DNA of 7,147 nt from an uncultured Prevotella sp. (GTDB lineage Bacteria; Bacteroidota; Bacteroidia; Bacteroidales; Bacteroidaceae), in the NCBI GenBank assembly GCA_900547085.1, contig URFI01000124.1, positions 1-7,147 of the forward strand, given 5' to 3'. The notes beneath the pieces are model-generated. The model was not told the DNA's origin. It saw only the letters and a list, made by a program, of their open reading frames with translations, and searched no databases. The stretch's first letter is position 1. Every line of letters begins with the position of its first letter. This document shows positions 1 through 5,090 of the stretch, in pieces. The translations under genes and the position numbers were made by a program.

Positions 1-2
1 CT

Positions 3-206
3 GTTTTAAACTTTGATGACTCACCTTCTACTCCATCAGAGAGTAATGTGGTTCAACCGCAGTTAAGTTTTATAGACCAACGTAATCAACTTCAGCAAGT
101 TGCTAATAAAAATTCGAAATATATTGACAATAATCCGCGTAAGATTGCTGAAATAAGAGTATTCTATGATGACCAAACGTGGGAAACTTTTGTTCCTAAA
201 AAATAA
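3..206 (+). CDS. C-terminal part of an unrecognised protein
   Basis: This frame is open from the window edge to a TAA at 204-206 and gives the last 67 residues of a protein whose start lies outside the window. The visible part is polar, with a Ser/Pro-rich stretch first, then a Gln/Asn-rich helical-looking segment (FIDQRNQLQQVANKNSKY), and a short ending with alternating hydrophobic and charged residues (IAEIRVFYDDQTWETFV) that could be a beta hairpin. There is no membrane segment or motif that I recognise, so I assign no function. A small hairpin follows six bases after the stop codon, which supports this being a true gene end. The base composition is AT-rich compared with the pyr genes downstream. 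Confidence 0.55.
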   Translation, partial: VLNFDDSPSTPSESNVVQPQLSFIDQRNQLQQVANKNSKYIDNNPRKIAEIRVFYDDQTWETFVPKK

Positions 207-211
207 GTGTT

Positions 212-233
212 TGGTGAGGCATTTGCCGAACCA
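212..233 (+). terminator. Small hairpin after the first gene, probable terminator
   Basis: TGGT pairs with ACCA and GGC with GCC around an ATTT loop. The two helices are separated by a symmetric GA/GA step (216-217 and 228-229), which can form tandem sheared G-A pairs. It begins just after the stop codon at 206. The downstream T-run is weak (ATTTCAGTT), so termination is likely but not certain. Confidence 0.45.
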
Positions 234-558
234 TTTCAGTTAATTCGTTTATCATTATTCCATACTCAGAATAAGCTTTTCCATTTTGCTCAATCTTTTA
301 AGAGGTTGAACGATTATAGTTATAGGTGTTTTTATTTATTTCTTTCATTTGTGAGTGTGTTCTATTTGTGTTAACTTTGCACTTAAAATAATAATGTGTT
401 TCACGATTATTCAATTTAAATAGGTTTCTATAATAAGGCTGAGCTTAATCTTCATCCACGCAAACAAGGTTTATATGTAACTAAATCTATTACGCTTGCT
501 GCTGTTAAAGATTTGCCCATAGCTTCCTATTTCAATACTATTATACTGAAATTGTTCA
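234..558. other. AT-rich intergenic region and pyrK leader
   Basis: This gap separates the unknown upstream gene from pyrK. Positions 234-347 show only a weak stem (TCAATC at 290-295 with GGTTGA at 304-309, one G-T pair). A good Bacteroidota promoter lies at 348-379. The predicted transcript would carry a leader of about 170 bases before pyrK. Within that leader is a nine-codon frame starting at ATG 394 and a longer frame without a start codon (420-569). I see no tRNA, no clear riboswitch and no strong hairpin. Confidence 0.5.
348..379 (+). promoter_or_regulatory. Probable pyrKD promoter (TTTG-N20-TAACTTTG)
   Basis: TTTG at 348-351 and TAACTTTG at 372-379 are separated by 20 bases. This matches the -33/-7 pattern (TTTG and TAnnTTTG) known for Bacteroidota primary sigma factor promoters. 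Transcription would start near 385 and read into pyrK. It is the only full match I found upstream of pyrK. Confidence 0.65.
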
Positions 559-1329
559 ATGATTTGTGAAGATTTCCTTGTACAAGCCACAGAGCAATTA
601 AGCGATCGTCATTGGCTCATACGATTGCGTTCATCATCGGCATTGCCTGAGATGCATCCAGGCCAATTCGTACAAGTTCATATTGAGGATTCGCCTACAA
701 CCTACTTGCGTCGGCCCATTTCTATTAACATGGTGGATTACGGACGCAATGAGATTTTGTTGCTTGTGGCCACGATAGGTGAAGGAACCCGTCATCTGGT
801 GCGAAAGAAACCCGGTGAGAAGGTCAATTGTTTGTTACCTCTCGGAAATAGTTTTACCATGCCGCGCTCTACCGATGAATGTTTCTTGCTCGTTGGAGGC
901 GGTGTTGGAATCGCTCCAATGCTTTTCTTAGGTAAGCGATTGGTGGAGATGGGAGTGCGCCCTTCGTTTTTGTTAGGTGCGCGAACTGCTGATGAATTGC
1001 TTGAAAAGGACATGTTTAGTGAGCTTGGCGACCTCTATCTCACCACGGAAGATGGTTCAGAAGGCGAGAAAGGTTATGTAACCAATCATTCCATTCTCAA
1101 GGAAAAACGATTCGATCGAATTGCCACCTGTGGGCCCAAACCCATGATGATGTCCGTGGCACGCTATGCCAAACAGAACGACATAGAATGCGAAGTCTCG
1201 TTAGAGAATGATATGGCGTGCGGCTTGGGAGCCTGTCTTTGTTGCGTCGAAGATACTACCGACGGTCATATCTGCGTCTGTACAGAAGGTCCAGTGTTAA
1301 ATATTAAGAAGTTATTATGGCAGCTCTAA
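559..1329 (+). CDS. pyrK: Dihydroorotate dehydrogenase B, electron transfer subunit PyrK
   Basis: PyrK passes electrons from the PyrD flavin through a 2Fe-2S cluster and FAD to NAD+. This lets the PyrD2-PyrK2 complex oxidise dihydroorotate to orotate in the cytoplasm for pyrimidine synthesis. The 256-residue length fits the family. The FAD-binding motif RRPISI is at 51-56 and the nucleotide-binding GGGVGIAPM at 113-121. CGPKPMM at 191-197 is typical of ferredoxin-reductase-type domains. The cluster ligands are C221, C226, C229 and C241 (C-x4-C-x2-C-x11-C). Two extra cysteines, C228 and C239, sit beside the ligands. The ATG at 559 puts the first beta strand where the family expects it. The gene overlaps pyrD by 13 bases, so the two are surely one transcript and probably translationally coupled. 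Confidence 0.95.
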   Translation: MICEDFLVQATEQLSDRHWLIRLRSSSALPEMHPGQFVQVHIEDSPTTYLRRPISINMVDYGRNEILLLVATIGEGTRHLVRKKPGEKVNCLLPLGNSFTMPRSTDECFLLVGGGVGIAPMLFLGKRLVEMGVRPSFLLGARTADELLEKDMFSELGDLYLTTEDGSEGEKGYVTNHSILKEKRFDRIATCGPKPMMMSVARYAKQNDIECEVSLENDMACGLGACLCCVEDTTDGHICVCTEGPVLNIKKLLWQL

Positions 1330-2228
1330 ATGTAAAAATAAATGACATTGAGTTTAAGAATCCAATCTTAACAGCTTCGGGTACTTTCGGATATGGACTC
1401 GAATTTGCCGATTTAGTGCCATTGAATCAGCTTGGTGGCATCATTGTCAAGGGTACAACTCTCCATCCTCGTCAAGGAAACAAGTATCCACGAATGGCCG
1501 AAACGCCGCATGGCATGCTCAACTGTGTGGGATTACAGAATAAAGGTGTTGACTATTTCTGTTCAGAAATCTATCCAAAAATTAAGGATATCGACACCCA
1601 CATGATTGTCAATGTCAGTGGAAACACGCCCGATGATTATGCCGAGTGTGCGGCCCGTATCGATGCTCTGGACAAGATTCCGGCCATCGAGCTCAACATC
1701 TCCTGTCCTAATGTTAAGCAGGGCGGCATGGCTTTCGGCGTATCTTGTGCCGGAGCCGCAGCGGTTGTCAAAGCAGTTCGACAGGCTTATCACAAGACAC
1801 TCATCGTCAAATTGTCGCCCAATGTCACCGATGTGGCTGAAATAGCACGAGCTTGTGAGGCCGAAGGAGCCGACAGCGTTTCGCTTATCAACACCCTCAT
1901 GGGCATGGCCATTGACATAGAGCGGCGCAGACCCGTGTTGAGCATTGCCACAGGTGGCCTCAGTGGGCCGGCTGTAAAGCCAGTTGCGTTGCGCATGGTA
2001 TGGCAGGTGGCCAAGGCAGTCAAGATTCCTGTCATTGGACTTGGAGGAATTTCTACGGCGAAAGATGCCATCGAATTCTTCATGGCGGGTGCCACGGCCA
2101 TCCAGATTGGCACGGCCAACTTTGTCGATCCCATGGCTACCATCCACGTTCGAGATGGTGTGAACCGCTGGCTCGATGACCATGGTTGTGCTTCGGTGAC
2201 AGAAATCATTGGCGCATTGGACGTTTAA
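1317..2228 (+). CDS. pyrD: Dihydroorotate dehydrogenase class 1B, catalytic subunit PyrD
   Basis: This is the FMN-containing TIM-barrel subunit that converts dihydroorotate to orotate, the fourth step of UMP synthesis. At 303 residues it has the usual class 1B length. Diagnostic segments are NPILTASGTFGYG (15-27), VKGTTL (44-49) with the FMN-contacting lysine K45, ETPHGMLNCVGLQN (62-75), and ELNISCPNVKQGG (125-137). C130 in the last of these is the catalytic base that distinguishes class 1 enzymes from class 2, which use serine. Phosphate-binding glycine motifs lie at 241-245 (GLGGI) and 258-265. The pairing with pyrK immediately upstream confirms class 1B and NAD+ as acceptor. The start codon lies inside the end of pyrK, preceded by an AAGAAG sequence that could aid initiation. 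Coding quality is good throughout, with no sign of damage. Confidence 0.96.
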   Translation: MAALNVKINDIEFKNPILTASGTFGYGLEFADLVPLNQLGGIIVKGTTLHPRQGNKYPRMAETPHGMLNCVGLQNKGVDYFCSEIYPKIKDIDTHMIVNVSGNTPDDYAECAARIDALDKIPAIELNISCPNVKQGGMAFGVSCAGAAAVVKAVRQAYHKTLIVKLSPNVTDVAEIARACEAEGADSVSLINTLMGMAIDIERRRPVLSIATGGLSGPAVKPVALRMVWQVAKAVKIPVIGLGGISTAKDAIEFFMAGATAIQIGTANFVDPMATIHVRDGVNRWLDDHGCASVTEIIGALDV

Positions 2229-2240
2229 GCCGACTTAAAC
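2223..2240 (+). other. Short perfect hairpin over the pyrD stop codon
   Basis: GTTTAAG (2223-2229) pairs perfectly with CTTAAAC (2234-2240) around CCGA, and the pyrD TAA stop lies in the left arm. No T-run follows, so it is not a typical terminator. It could protect the mRNA 3' end or simply be chance. Confidence 0.3.
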
Positions 2241-2295
2241 CTGCGCATCCCGTTCATCAGCTGAATCCGTATAGAATCTGGAAAAAACATTTTCT

Positions 2296-2424
2296 ATGAA
2301 AATACATGATACGTTGATTCGCATAGCCTTTGCTGCTGTTTTATGCTCATGCGAGAGTGTAAAAAGTTTAGAAGAGATTGTCGTAGATTATAATAACCCG
2401 TTGGCGAAATTTAGTATGCGCTAA
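2296..2424 (+). CDS. Candidate small lipoprotein, 42 residues
   Basis: An ATG at 2296 opens a 42-codon frame ending at TAA 2422-2424. The product begins MKIHDTLIRIAFAAVLCSC. This is a basic start, a hydrophobic core at residues 7-16 and a lipobox-like LCSC, so cleavage before C19 (or C17) and lipid attachment are plausible. The mature part would be only about 24 residues, acidic first (ESVKSLEEIVVD). I recognise no family. The gene starts 67 bases after pyrD with no promoter of its own that I can see, so it would be read with pyrKD. Its last nine codons form the left arm and loop of a large hairpin, which is unusual. It could be a real microprotein or the remnant of a longer lipoprotein gene. 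Confidence 0.45.
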   Translation: MKIHDTLIRIAFAAVLCSCESVKSLEEIVVDYNNPLAKFSMR

Positions 2425-2443
2425 ATTAATTCCGCCAACGGGT
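2396..2443. terminator. Probable bidirectional terminator, 11-bp perfect stem
   Basis: ACCCGTTGGCG (2396-2406) pairs perfectly with CGCCAACGGGT (2433-2443). The stem can extend inward past one A-C mismatch by an AATT pair, or form an inner AATTTAG/CTAAATT helix. On the minus strand the stem is followed by TTATTATAAT, a moderately T-rich tail. On the plus strand the tail is poor. The plus-strand pyr unit and the minus-strand regulator unit converge here, so one hairpin probably serves both. Confidence 0.6.
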
Positions 2444-2453
2444 ATGATATAAG

Positions 2454-2527
2454 GCTAAGTGCATCAACTGGGTTCAGCTCAACCTTTCCCTTTCCCAGCA
2501 TTATCTCAAATTTTAACGAACTATTGT
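2454..2527. repeat. 74-bp imperfect direct repeat, copy 1
   Basis: This segment matches 4013-4086 in the same orientation, with 8 mismatches in 74 bases and no gaps. Both copies have an open minus-strand frame through the repeat, here reading NSSLKFEIMLGKGKVEL and then NPVDALS. In this copy the frame has no in-frame start codon. The nearest ATG (minus strand, reading MATSSKQ then stop) is one base out of phase, as if a frameshift had occurred. The element lies downstream of the minus-strand regulator gene, before the shared terminator. Confidence 0.7.
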
Positions 2528-2571
2528 TTTGAACTCGTTGCCATAATTCTAATAATTTTAGGTTTACGGCA

Positions 2572-2579
2572 CAAAGGTA
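2572..2579 (-). promoter_or_regulatory. Possible minus-strand -7 box (TACCTTTG)
   Basis: On the minus strand TACCTTTG matches the Bacteroidota -7 consensus TAnnTTTG and is followed by TGCCGTAAA, a context often seen downstream of such boxes. No TTTG lies at the proper distance upstream, so it is half a promoter. If active, its transcript would run through repeat copy 1 and stop at the hairpin at 2396-2443, making an RNA of about 170 bases. Confidence 0.3.
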
Positions 2580-2600
2580 ATTGCATTCTACAACCGCTTA

Positions 2601-2885
2601 TTATAACCCTGCAAAATACGTCTTCAATGCCTCCACATATTTCATCATGGCATTACGCCCCGTGTCTGTCATCTTGCAGATAGTTCGGGGTTTTACGCCC
2701 GAGCCATCTGTAGTTTTTGATATATAGCCTGCCGTGACCAGTTTATCCAACTGTACACTAAGGTTGCCTGCCGTCGATTCAGTCTTTTCTTTGATATAGT
2801 TGAAGTCTGCTTTCTCTACATTTAGCAGAATCGACATTACGGCAAGACGCAACTGGCTATGGAGTAATGGATCCAACTCTTTCAT
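2601..2885 (-). CDS. Winged-helix transcriptional regulator (HTH_34-like)
   Basis: This 94-residue protein is almost entirely one winged-helix DNA-binding domain of the small type common in Bacteroidota. Helix 1 begins in LDPLLHSQLRLAVMSIL (4-20) and helix 2 covers ADFNYIKEKT (26-35). The recognition helix is about TAGNLSVQLDKLVTAGY (38-54), and the wing lies at 55-72 with basic KPRTICK. A C-terminal helix (76-93) probably mediates dimerisation. There is no ligand-binding domain, so signals must come from a partner or from dimer state. The ATG overlaps the stop of the upstream membrane-protein gene by one base (TAATG), so the two are translationally coupled. The palindromes upstream of the operon (3578-3592 and 3692-3706) are the obvious candidate binding sites. 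That autoregulation is an inference. Confidence 0.85.
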   Translation of the reverse strand: MKELDPLLHSQLRLAVMSILLNVEKADFNYIKEKTESTAGNLSVQLDKLVTAGYISKTTDGSGVKPRTICKMTDTGRNAMMKYVEALKTYFAGL

Positions 2886-3511
2886 TATGGTTGCTTTTTT
2901 GCTTTGAAGTTAAGGATATGTCCGGGGATGACAAGGGTAATGACAAAGGACAAGACCATCAGTCCCATCTGCATAATACTTATAACTTGTTCACCAGAAA
3001 CAAAGTTGCGAAACCATCCAGTCCCAATCACTACACCAAGAAGTCCGCACATCTGTATCGACTTCTCCTTGAGTATTACGCCAGAGGTGTATGTGCCTAT
3101 ACCCGGCAACAACATACCCAACAAAAACATTCCGTTCCAACTCCTTACTTCTCCGAAATGTAAAAGGCAGTCAATGGCGTAGACTGCAAACACTGCACTA
3201 ATAATAGCCCACACCTTATTTATAGTGTTGCTTGCATAAGTGCTTGCCACATGACTCTTGCGCTTTGCCATGTAGGTCTTTATACTTGAGACTGTGAATC
3301 CTACTATGGGTATGCCCATGTAAAGCCAAGCACATTTAGGGTTGTTGGTTGCGAGCACCATGACAATTACTGCCAGCGATATTGCAGCACTAAGGTAGCC
3401 CCATATAAGGAAACTGTCACCATTGCCTACAGATAAATCCTTCTTTGTCTGATTTATCATTCGAGTGATAAGCTCAAGGCTCTCCTGCTCCGAAATCTTC
3501 TTCTCTTCCAT
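2885..3511 (-). CDS. Six-helix membrane protein of unknown function, partner of the regulator
   Basis: I start this at ATG 3511 (208 residues). An in-frame ATG at 3535 would add eight residues without hydrophobic character. The N-terminal 35 residues are charged and helical (EEKKISEQESLELITRMINQTKKDL) and probably cytoplasmic. About six hydrophobic segments follow. In numbering from the 3511 start they lie near 35-54, 62-80, 97-117, 126-145, 152-167 and 175-198, and a basic end (KAKKQP) closes the protein. I see no transport, enzyme or sensor motif. The gene is first in a two-gene operon with the winged-helix regulator, coupled by a TAATG overlap. Similar pairs of a membrane protein and a small HTH protein occur in Bacteroidota, and the membrane protein may control, or be controlled by, the regulator. 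Function is unassigned. Confidence 0.8.
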   Translation of the reverse strand: MEEKKISEQESLELITRMINQTKKDLSVGNGDSFLIWGYLSAAISLAVIVMVLATNNPKCAWLYMGIPIVGFTVSSIKTYMAKRKSHVASTYASNTINKVWAIISAVFAVYAIDCLLHFGEVRSWNGMFLLGMLLPGIGTYTSGVILKEKSIQMCGLLGVVIGTGWFRNFVSGEQVISIMQMGLMVLSFVITLVIPGHILNFKAKKQP

Positions 3512-3576
3512 TTTCGTTACGTTATTGCGACACACTTATTGCATATATCAAGCGCGATGTGTCCGGTTAAACATTT

Positions 3577-3594
3577 AGTTTATTTTATAAACCA
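3577..3594. repeat. 18-bp direct repeat with inner palindrome, leader copy
   Basis: AGTTTATTTTATAAACCA here is identical to 3691-3708, starting 114 bp apart. Inside it GTTTAT-TTT-ATAAAC (3578-3592) is a perfect 6-3-6 inverted repeat, the shape expected for a dimeric winged-helix protein. This copy lies in the leader of the minus-strand operon, about 65 bases before the membrane-protein start, with no promoter match around it. Confidence 0.65.
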
Positions 3595-3647
3595 TCTTTG
3601 GAAAAAGAGAAGCAAGGAGGTCGACTCTCACTTGCTTTAGCTAGCAT
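3585..3647 (-). CDS. Possible 20-residue leader peptide
   Basis: On the minus strand an ATG at 3645-3647 opens 20 codons and stops at TAA 3585-3587, inside the leader palindrome. The product would be MLAKASESRPPC followed by FSFSKDGL. The frame runs straight across the terminator-like hairpin at 3602-3637. Ribosome movement on it could therefore change whether the hairpin forms. The coding evidence is thin, and a frame this short can arise by chance. Confidence 0.25.
   Translation of the reverse strand: MLAKASESRPPCFSFSKDGL
3602..3637 (-). terminator. Intrinsic terminator or attenuator in the minus-strand leader
   Basis: Read on the minus strand, AAGCAAG pairs with CTTGCTT (3631-3637 with 3610-3616) and GAG with CTC across one bulged base, around a seven-base AGTCGAC loop. 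CTCTTTTTCC follows, a proper T-run. Its place about 35 bases downstream of the predicted start site suggests an attenuator in the regulator operon's leader. It could also simply terminate read-through from the doubtful frames upstream. An AAGAGAA segment (minus strand of 3650-3656) is complementary to TTCTCTT (minus strand of 3605-3611) and could form a competing or extended helix. Confidence 0.6.
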
Positions 3648-3678
3648 TATTCTCTTCGAACACTGATGATTACGGTCA

Positions 3679-3710
3679 CAAATTTAGATAAGTTTATTTT
3701 ATAAACCAAA
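3679..3710 (-). promoter_or_regulatory. Promoter of the regulator operon (TTTG-N20-TAAATTTG)
   Basis: On the minus strand TTTG (3707-3710) and TAAATTTG (3679-3686) are separated by exactly 20 bases, a full match to the Bacteroidota consensus and the same spacing as the pyrK promoter. Transcription should begin near 3672 and read into the membrane-protein and regulator genes after a leader of about 160 bases. The spacer is filled by the palindrome at 3692-3706, so a bound protein would block polymerase. Confidence 0.7.
3691..3708. promoter_or_regulatory. Operator candidate: 18-bp repeat with palindrome inside the promoter spacer
   Basis: This is the second perfect copy of the 18-bp repeat. 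Its GTTTAT-TTT-ATAAAC core (3692-3706) abuts the -33 TTTG of the minus-strand promoter. A palindrome repeated in one control region, with one copy between -33 and -7, is strong evidence for a repressor site. The regulator encoded by the same operon is the natural candidate to bind it. Confidence 0.65.
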
Positions 3711-3735
3711 TGATTTGCAATAAAATATTCGATAT

Positions 3736-3921
3736 TTAACTTTTGTTTACAACTGGCTGTGCTTTTGCTATTTGCTCGACAATGCTTAGTGTCATAGCCG
3801 TTTCTCCTGGCAGATAGAACATGGCTTTGCGTCTTTGCAGCTCTTCACAGCGTTGCAAGGATTTCTTTTCGACTTTATTATGCAAACAATTCTCCGTTAA
3901 TTCTAATGTAATATCGTACAT
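3736..3921 (-). CDS. Doubtful 61-residue hypothetical protein
   Basis: This frame begins at an ATG at 3919-3921 (MYDITLELTENC) and ends at TAA 3736-3738. A longer form could begin at 3948. The product is soluble-looking and charged: a beta-like start, then a helix (VEKKSLQRCEELQRRKAMFY), then a second helix-like end (MTLSIVEQIAKAQPVV). The amino-acid mix is protein-like, which argues against pure chance, but I recognise no family. The start of this frame overlaps the end of another minus-strand frame (3878-4099), so the two may be pieces of one gene split by a frameshift. The stop overlaps a 6-3-6 palindrome, AAATAT-TCG-ATATTT (3723-3737). Confidence 0.35.
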   Translation of the reverse strand: MYDITLELTENCLHNKVEKKSLQRCEELQRRKAMFYLPGETAMTLSIVEQIAKAQPVVNKS

Positions 3922-4099
3922 GGCGATGCAAAGAAAGATAATTATCACTCAGATGGAATGTTACGGAATCCATTGCGAGCAGATTTTCAGAACGAAATTC
4001 AACCGCAGCCGAGCTAAGTGCATCAACTGGCTTCAGTTCAACCTTTCCCTTTCCCAGCGTTATCGTAAATTTTAATGAGCGATTGTCTACACATATCAT
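3878..4099 (-). pseudogene. Possible gene remnant containing repeat copy 2
   Basis: A minus-strand ATG at 4097-4099 opens a 73-codon frame. Its first third, NRSLKFTITLGKGKVEL followed by KPVDALS, is the translated form of the 74-bp repeat also found near 2454-2527. Of 24 aligned codons five change the residue and two are silent. The frame stops at 3878 while an overlapping frame (3736-3921) continues, as expected if a longer gene had suffered a frameshift. The frame faces away from the M48 protease gene and its start overlaps that gene's promoter. I do not recognise the protein. A non-coding repeat that is open by chance is the main alternative. Confidence 0.3.
4013..4086. repeat. 74-bp imperfect direct repeat, copy 2
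   Basis: This matches 2454-2527 in the same orientation at 66 of 74 positions. Its right end (ATTGT) supplies the possible -33 TTG of the M48 protease promoter. The two copies lie just outside the two ends of the minus-strand regulator operon, about 1.56 kb apart. Confidence 0.7.
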
Positions 4100-4116
4100 T
4101 TTTTTTTGTAAGTTTG
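4083..4116 (+). promoter_or_regulatory. Probable promoter of the M48 protease gene
   Basis: TAAGTTTG at 4109-4116 is a full -7 match (TAnnTTTG). A TTG at 4083-4085 lies 23 bases upstream, at the long end of the accepted spacing. A run of nine T (4099-4107) lies between them and may bend the DNA. Transcription would begin near 4122, about 22 bases before the start codon. Confidence 0.5.
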
Positions 4117-4144
4117 CAATATCGAAATTTATAAAATCAAGGAT

Positions 4145-5068
4145 ATGAATAAAGCTAAAATTTTATTGTTGACCTTTGCTACAGCATTGCTCGTAGCATG
4201 TGGAACGACGCGCACCGTGCCTATTACGGGCCGTAAACAGAATCTGATGGTATCGGATGAGCAGGTGCTTAGTTTGAGCCAACAGGAATATGACAAGTAC
4301 ATGGCCACGGCCACCAAGTCGTCCAATGCAGCCAACTCGGCCATGGTGAGGCGCGTGGGACAGCGGCTGGCCCGTGCCGTTGAAACCTATTTCAGCAGCC
4401 ATGGACTAAGTGAAGAACTACGGCACTATAGCTGGGAGTTCAACCTTGTCACCGACAAGCAGGCCAACGCATTCTGTATGCCCGGTGGTAAAATTGTGGT
4501 GTACGAAGGCCTCCTGCCCTATACACGGGACGAACCGTCCCTGGCAGTGGTTGTAGGTCACGAGATAGCGCATGCCGTTGCCCGTCACAGTGCCGAGCAG
4601 ATGAGCAAACAAATCAGGAATCATTTGGGCGTGCAGGTGCTTGGCGGCGCCCTCGGGGCACTGGGTGTGGGAAATACCACCACACAGATTGCGCAAGTGG
4701 TGGCCCAACAAGGACTTCAATTCCGCAATCTGAAATACTCACGCGACCATGAGTTGGAGGCCGACAACATGGGACTTATCTTTGCTGCTATGGCCGGTTA
4801 CGACCCACGTGTGGCCGTCCCATTCTGGCAGCGCATGGCCAGTGGCAAGGGAAACCAGAGCGACGTGTTCAGCACTCACCCCGCTGATGCCAAGCGCATT
4901 GCCGCCTTGCAGCGTCTCATGCCCACGGCTTTACAATATTATAATGGTGGATCGGGTGCCGCAGCAACCCCTGCTCCAAAGAAGAGCAGGAAGCTGACTA
5001 ACAAGAAACAGTCATCCCGACAAAAGACGGTTTCTGCCTCCGACCTTTACAAGAACGCGGGAAAGTAA
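4145..5068 (+). CDS. M48-family zinc metalloprotease, lipoprotein
   Basis: This is a secreted zinc endopeptidase of the M48 family (related to E. coli LoiP and BepA), expected at the envelope, where relatives take part in outer-membrane protein quality control. The 307-residue product starts with a lipoprotein signal (KILLLTFATALLVAC) and is lipidated at C19. The segment after it, TVPITGRKQ (24-32), is typical of these lipoproteins. NAFCMPGGKIVVYEGLL (108-124) leads to the zinc motif HEIAH (H139, E140, H143). The third ligand is expected to be E203 in HELEAD (ExxAD). H245 in FSTHP corresponds to the conserved histidine that can cover the active site in BepA-type proteases. The catalytic domain ends near 262. 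A basic, low-complexity tail (270-297, rich in Ala, Lys, Ser) follows and is unlike the core. It has its own promoter and terminator, so it is probably monocistronic. Confidence 0.93.
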   Translation: MNKAKILLLTFATALLVACGTTRTVPITGRKQNLMVSDEQVLSLSQQEYDKYMATATKSSNAANSAMVRRVGQRLARAVETYFSSHGLSEELRHYSWEFNLVTDKQANAFCMPGGKIVVYEGLLPYTRDEPSLAVVVGHEIAHAVARHSAEQMSKQIRNHLGVQVLGGALGALGVGNTTTQIAQVVAQQGLQFRNLKYSRDHELEADNMGLIFAAMAGYDPRVAVPFWQRMASGKGNQSDVFSTHPADAKRIAALQRLMPTALQYYNGGSGAAATPAPKKSRKLTNKKQSSRQKTVSASDLYKNAGK

Positions 5069-5090
5069 ACGATCATATCATCTTTCACAG

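Noticed and set aside
1563..2183. 206-codon minus-strand frame opposite pyrD
   Set aside because: It overlaps a fully convincing pyrD and its translation has no domain character. It is a mirror of codon bias.
3512..3535. Eight-residue longer start of the membrane protein
   Set aside because: The sequence MCRNNVTK adds nothing recognisable, while ATG 3511 gives the natural charged start MEEKKISEQ.
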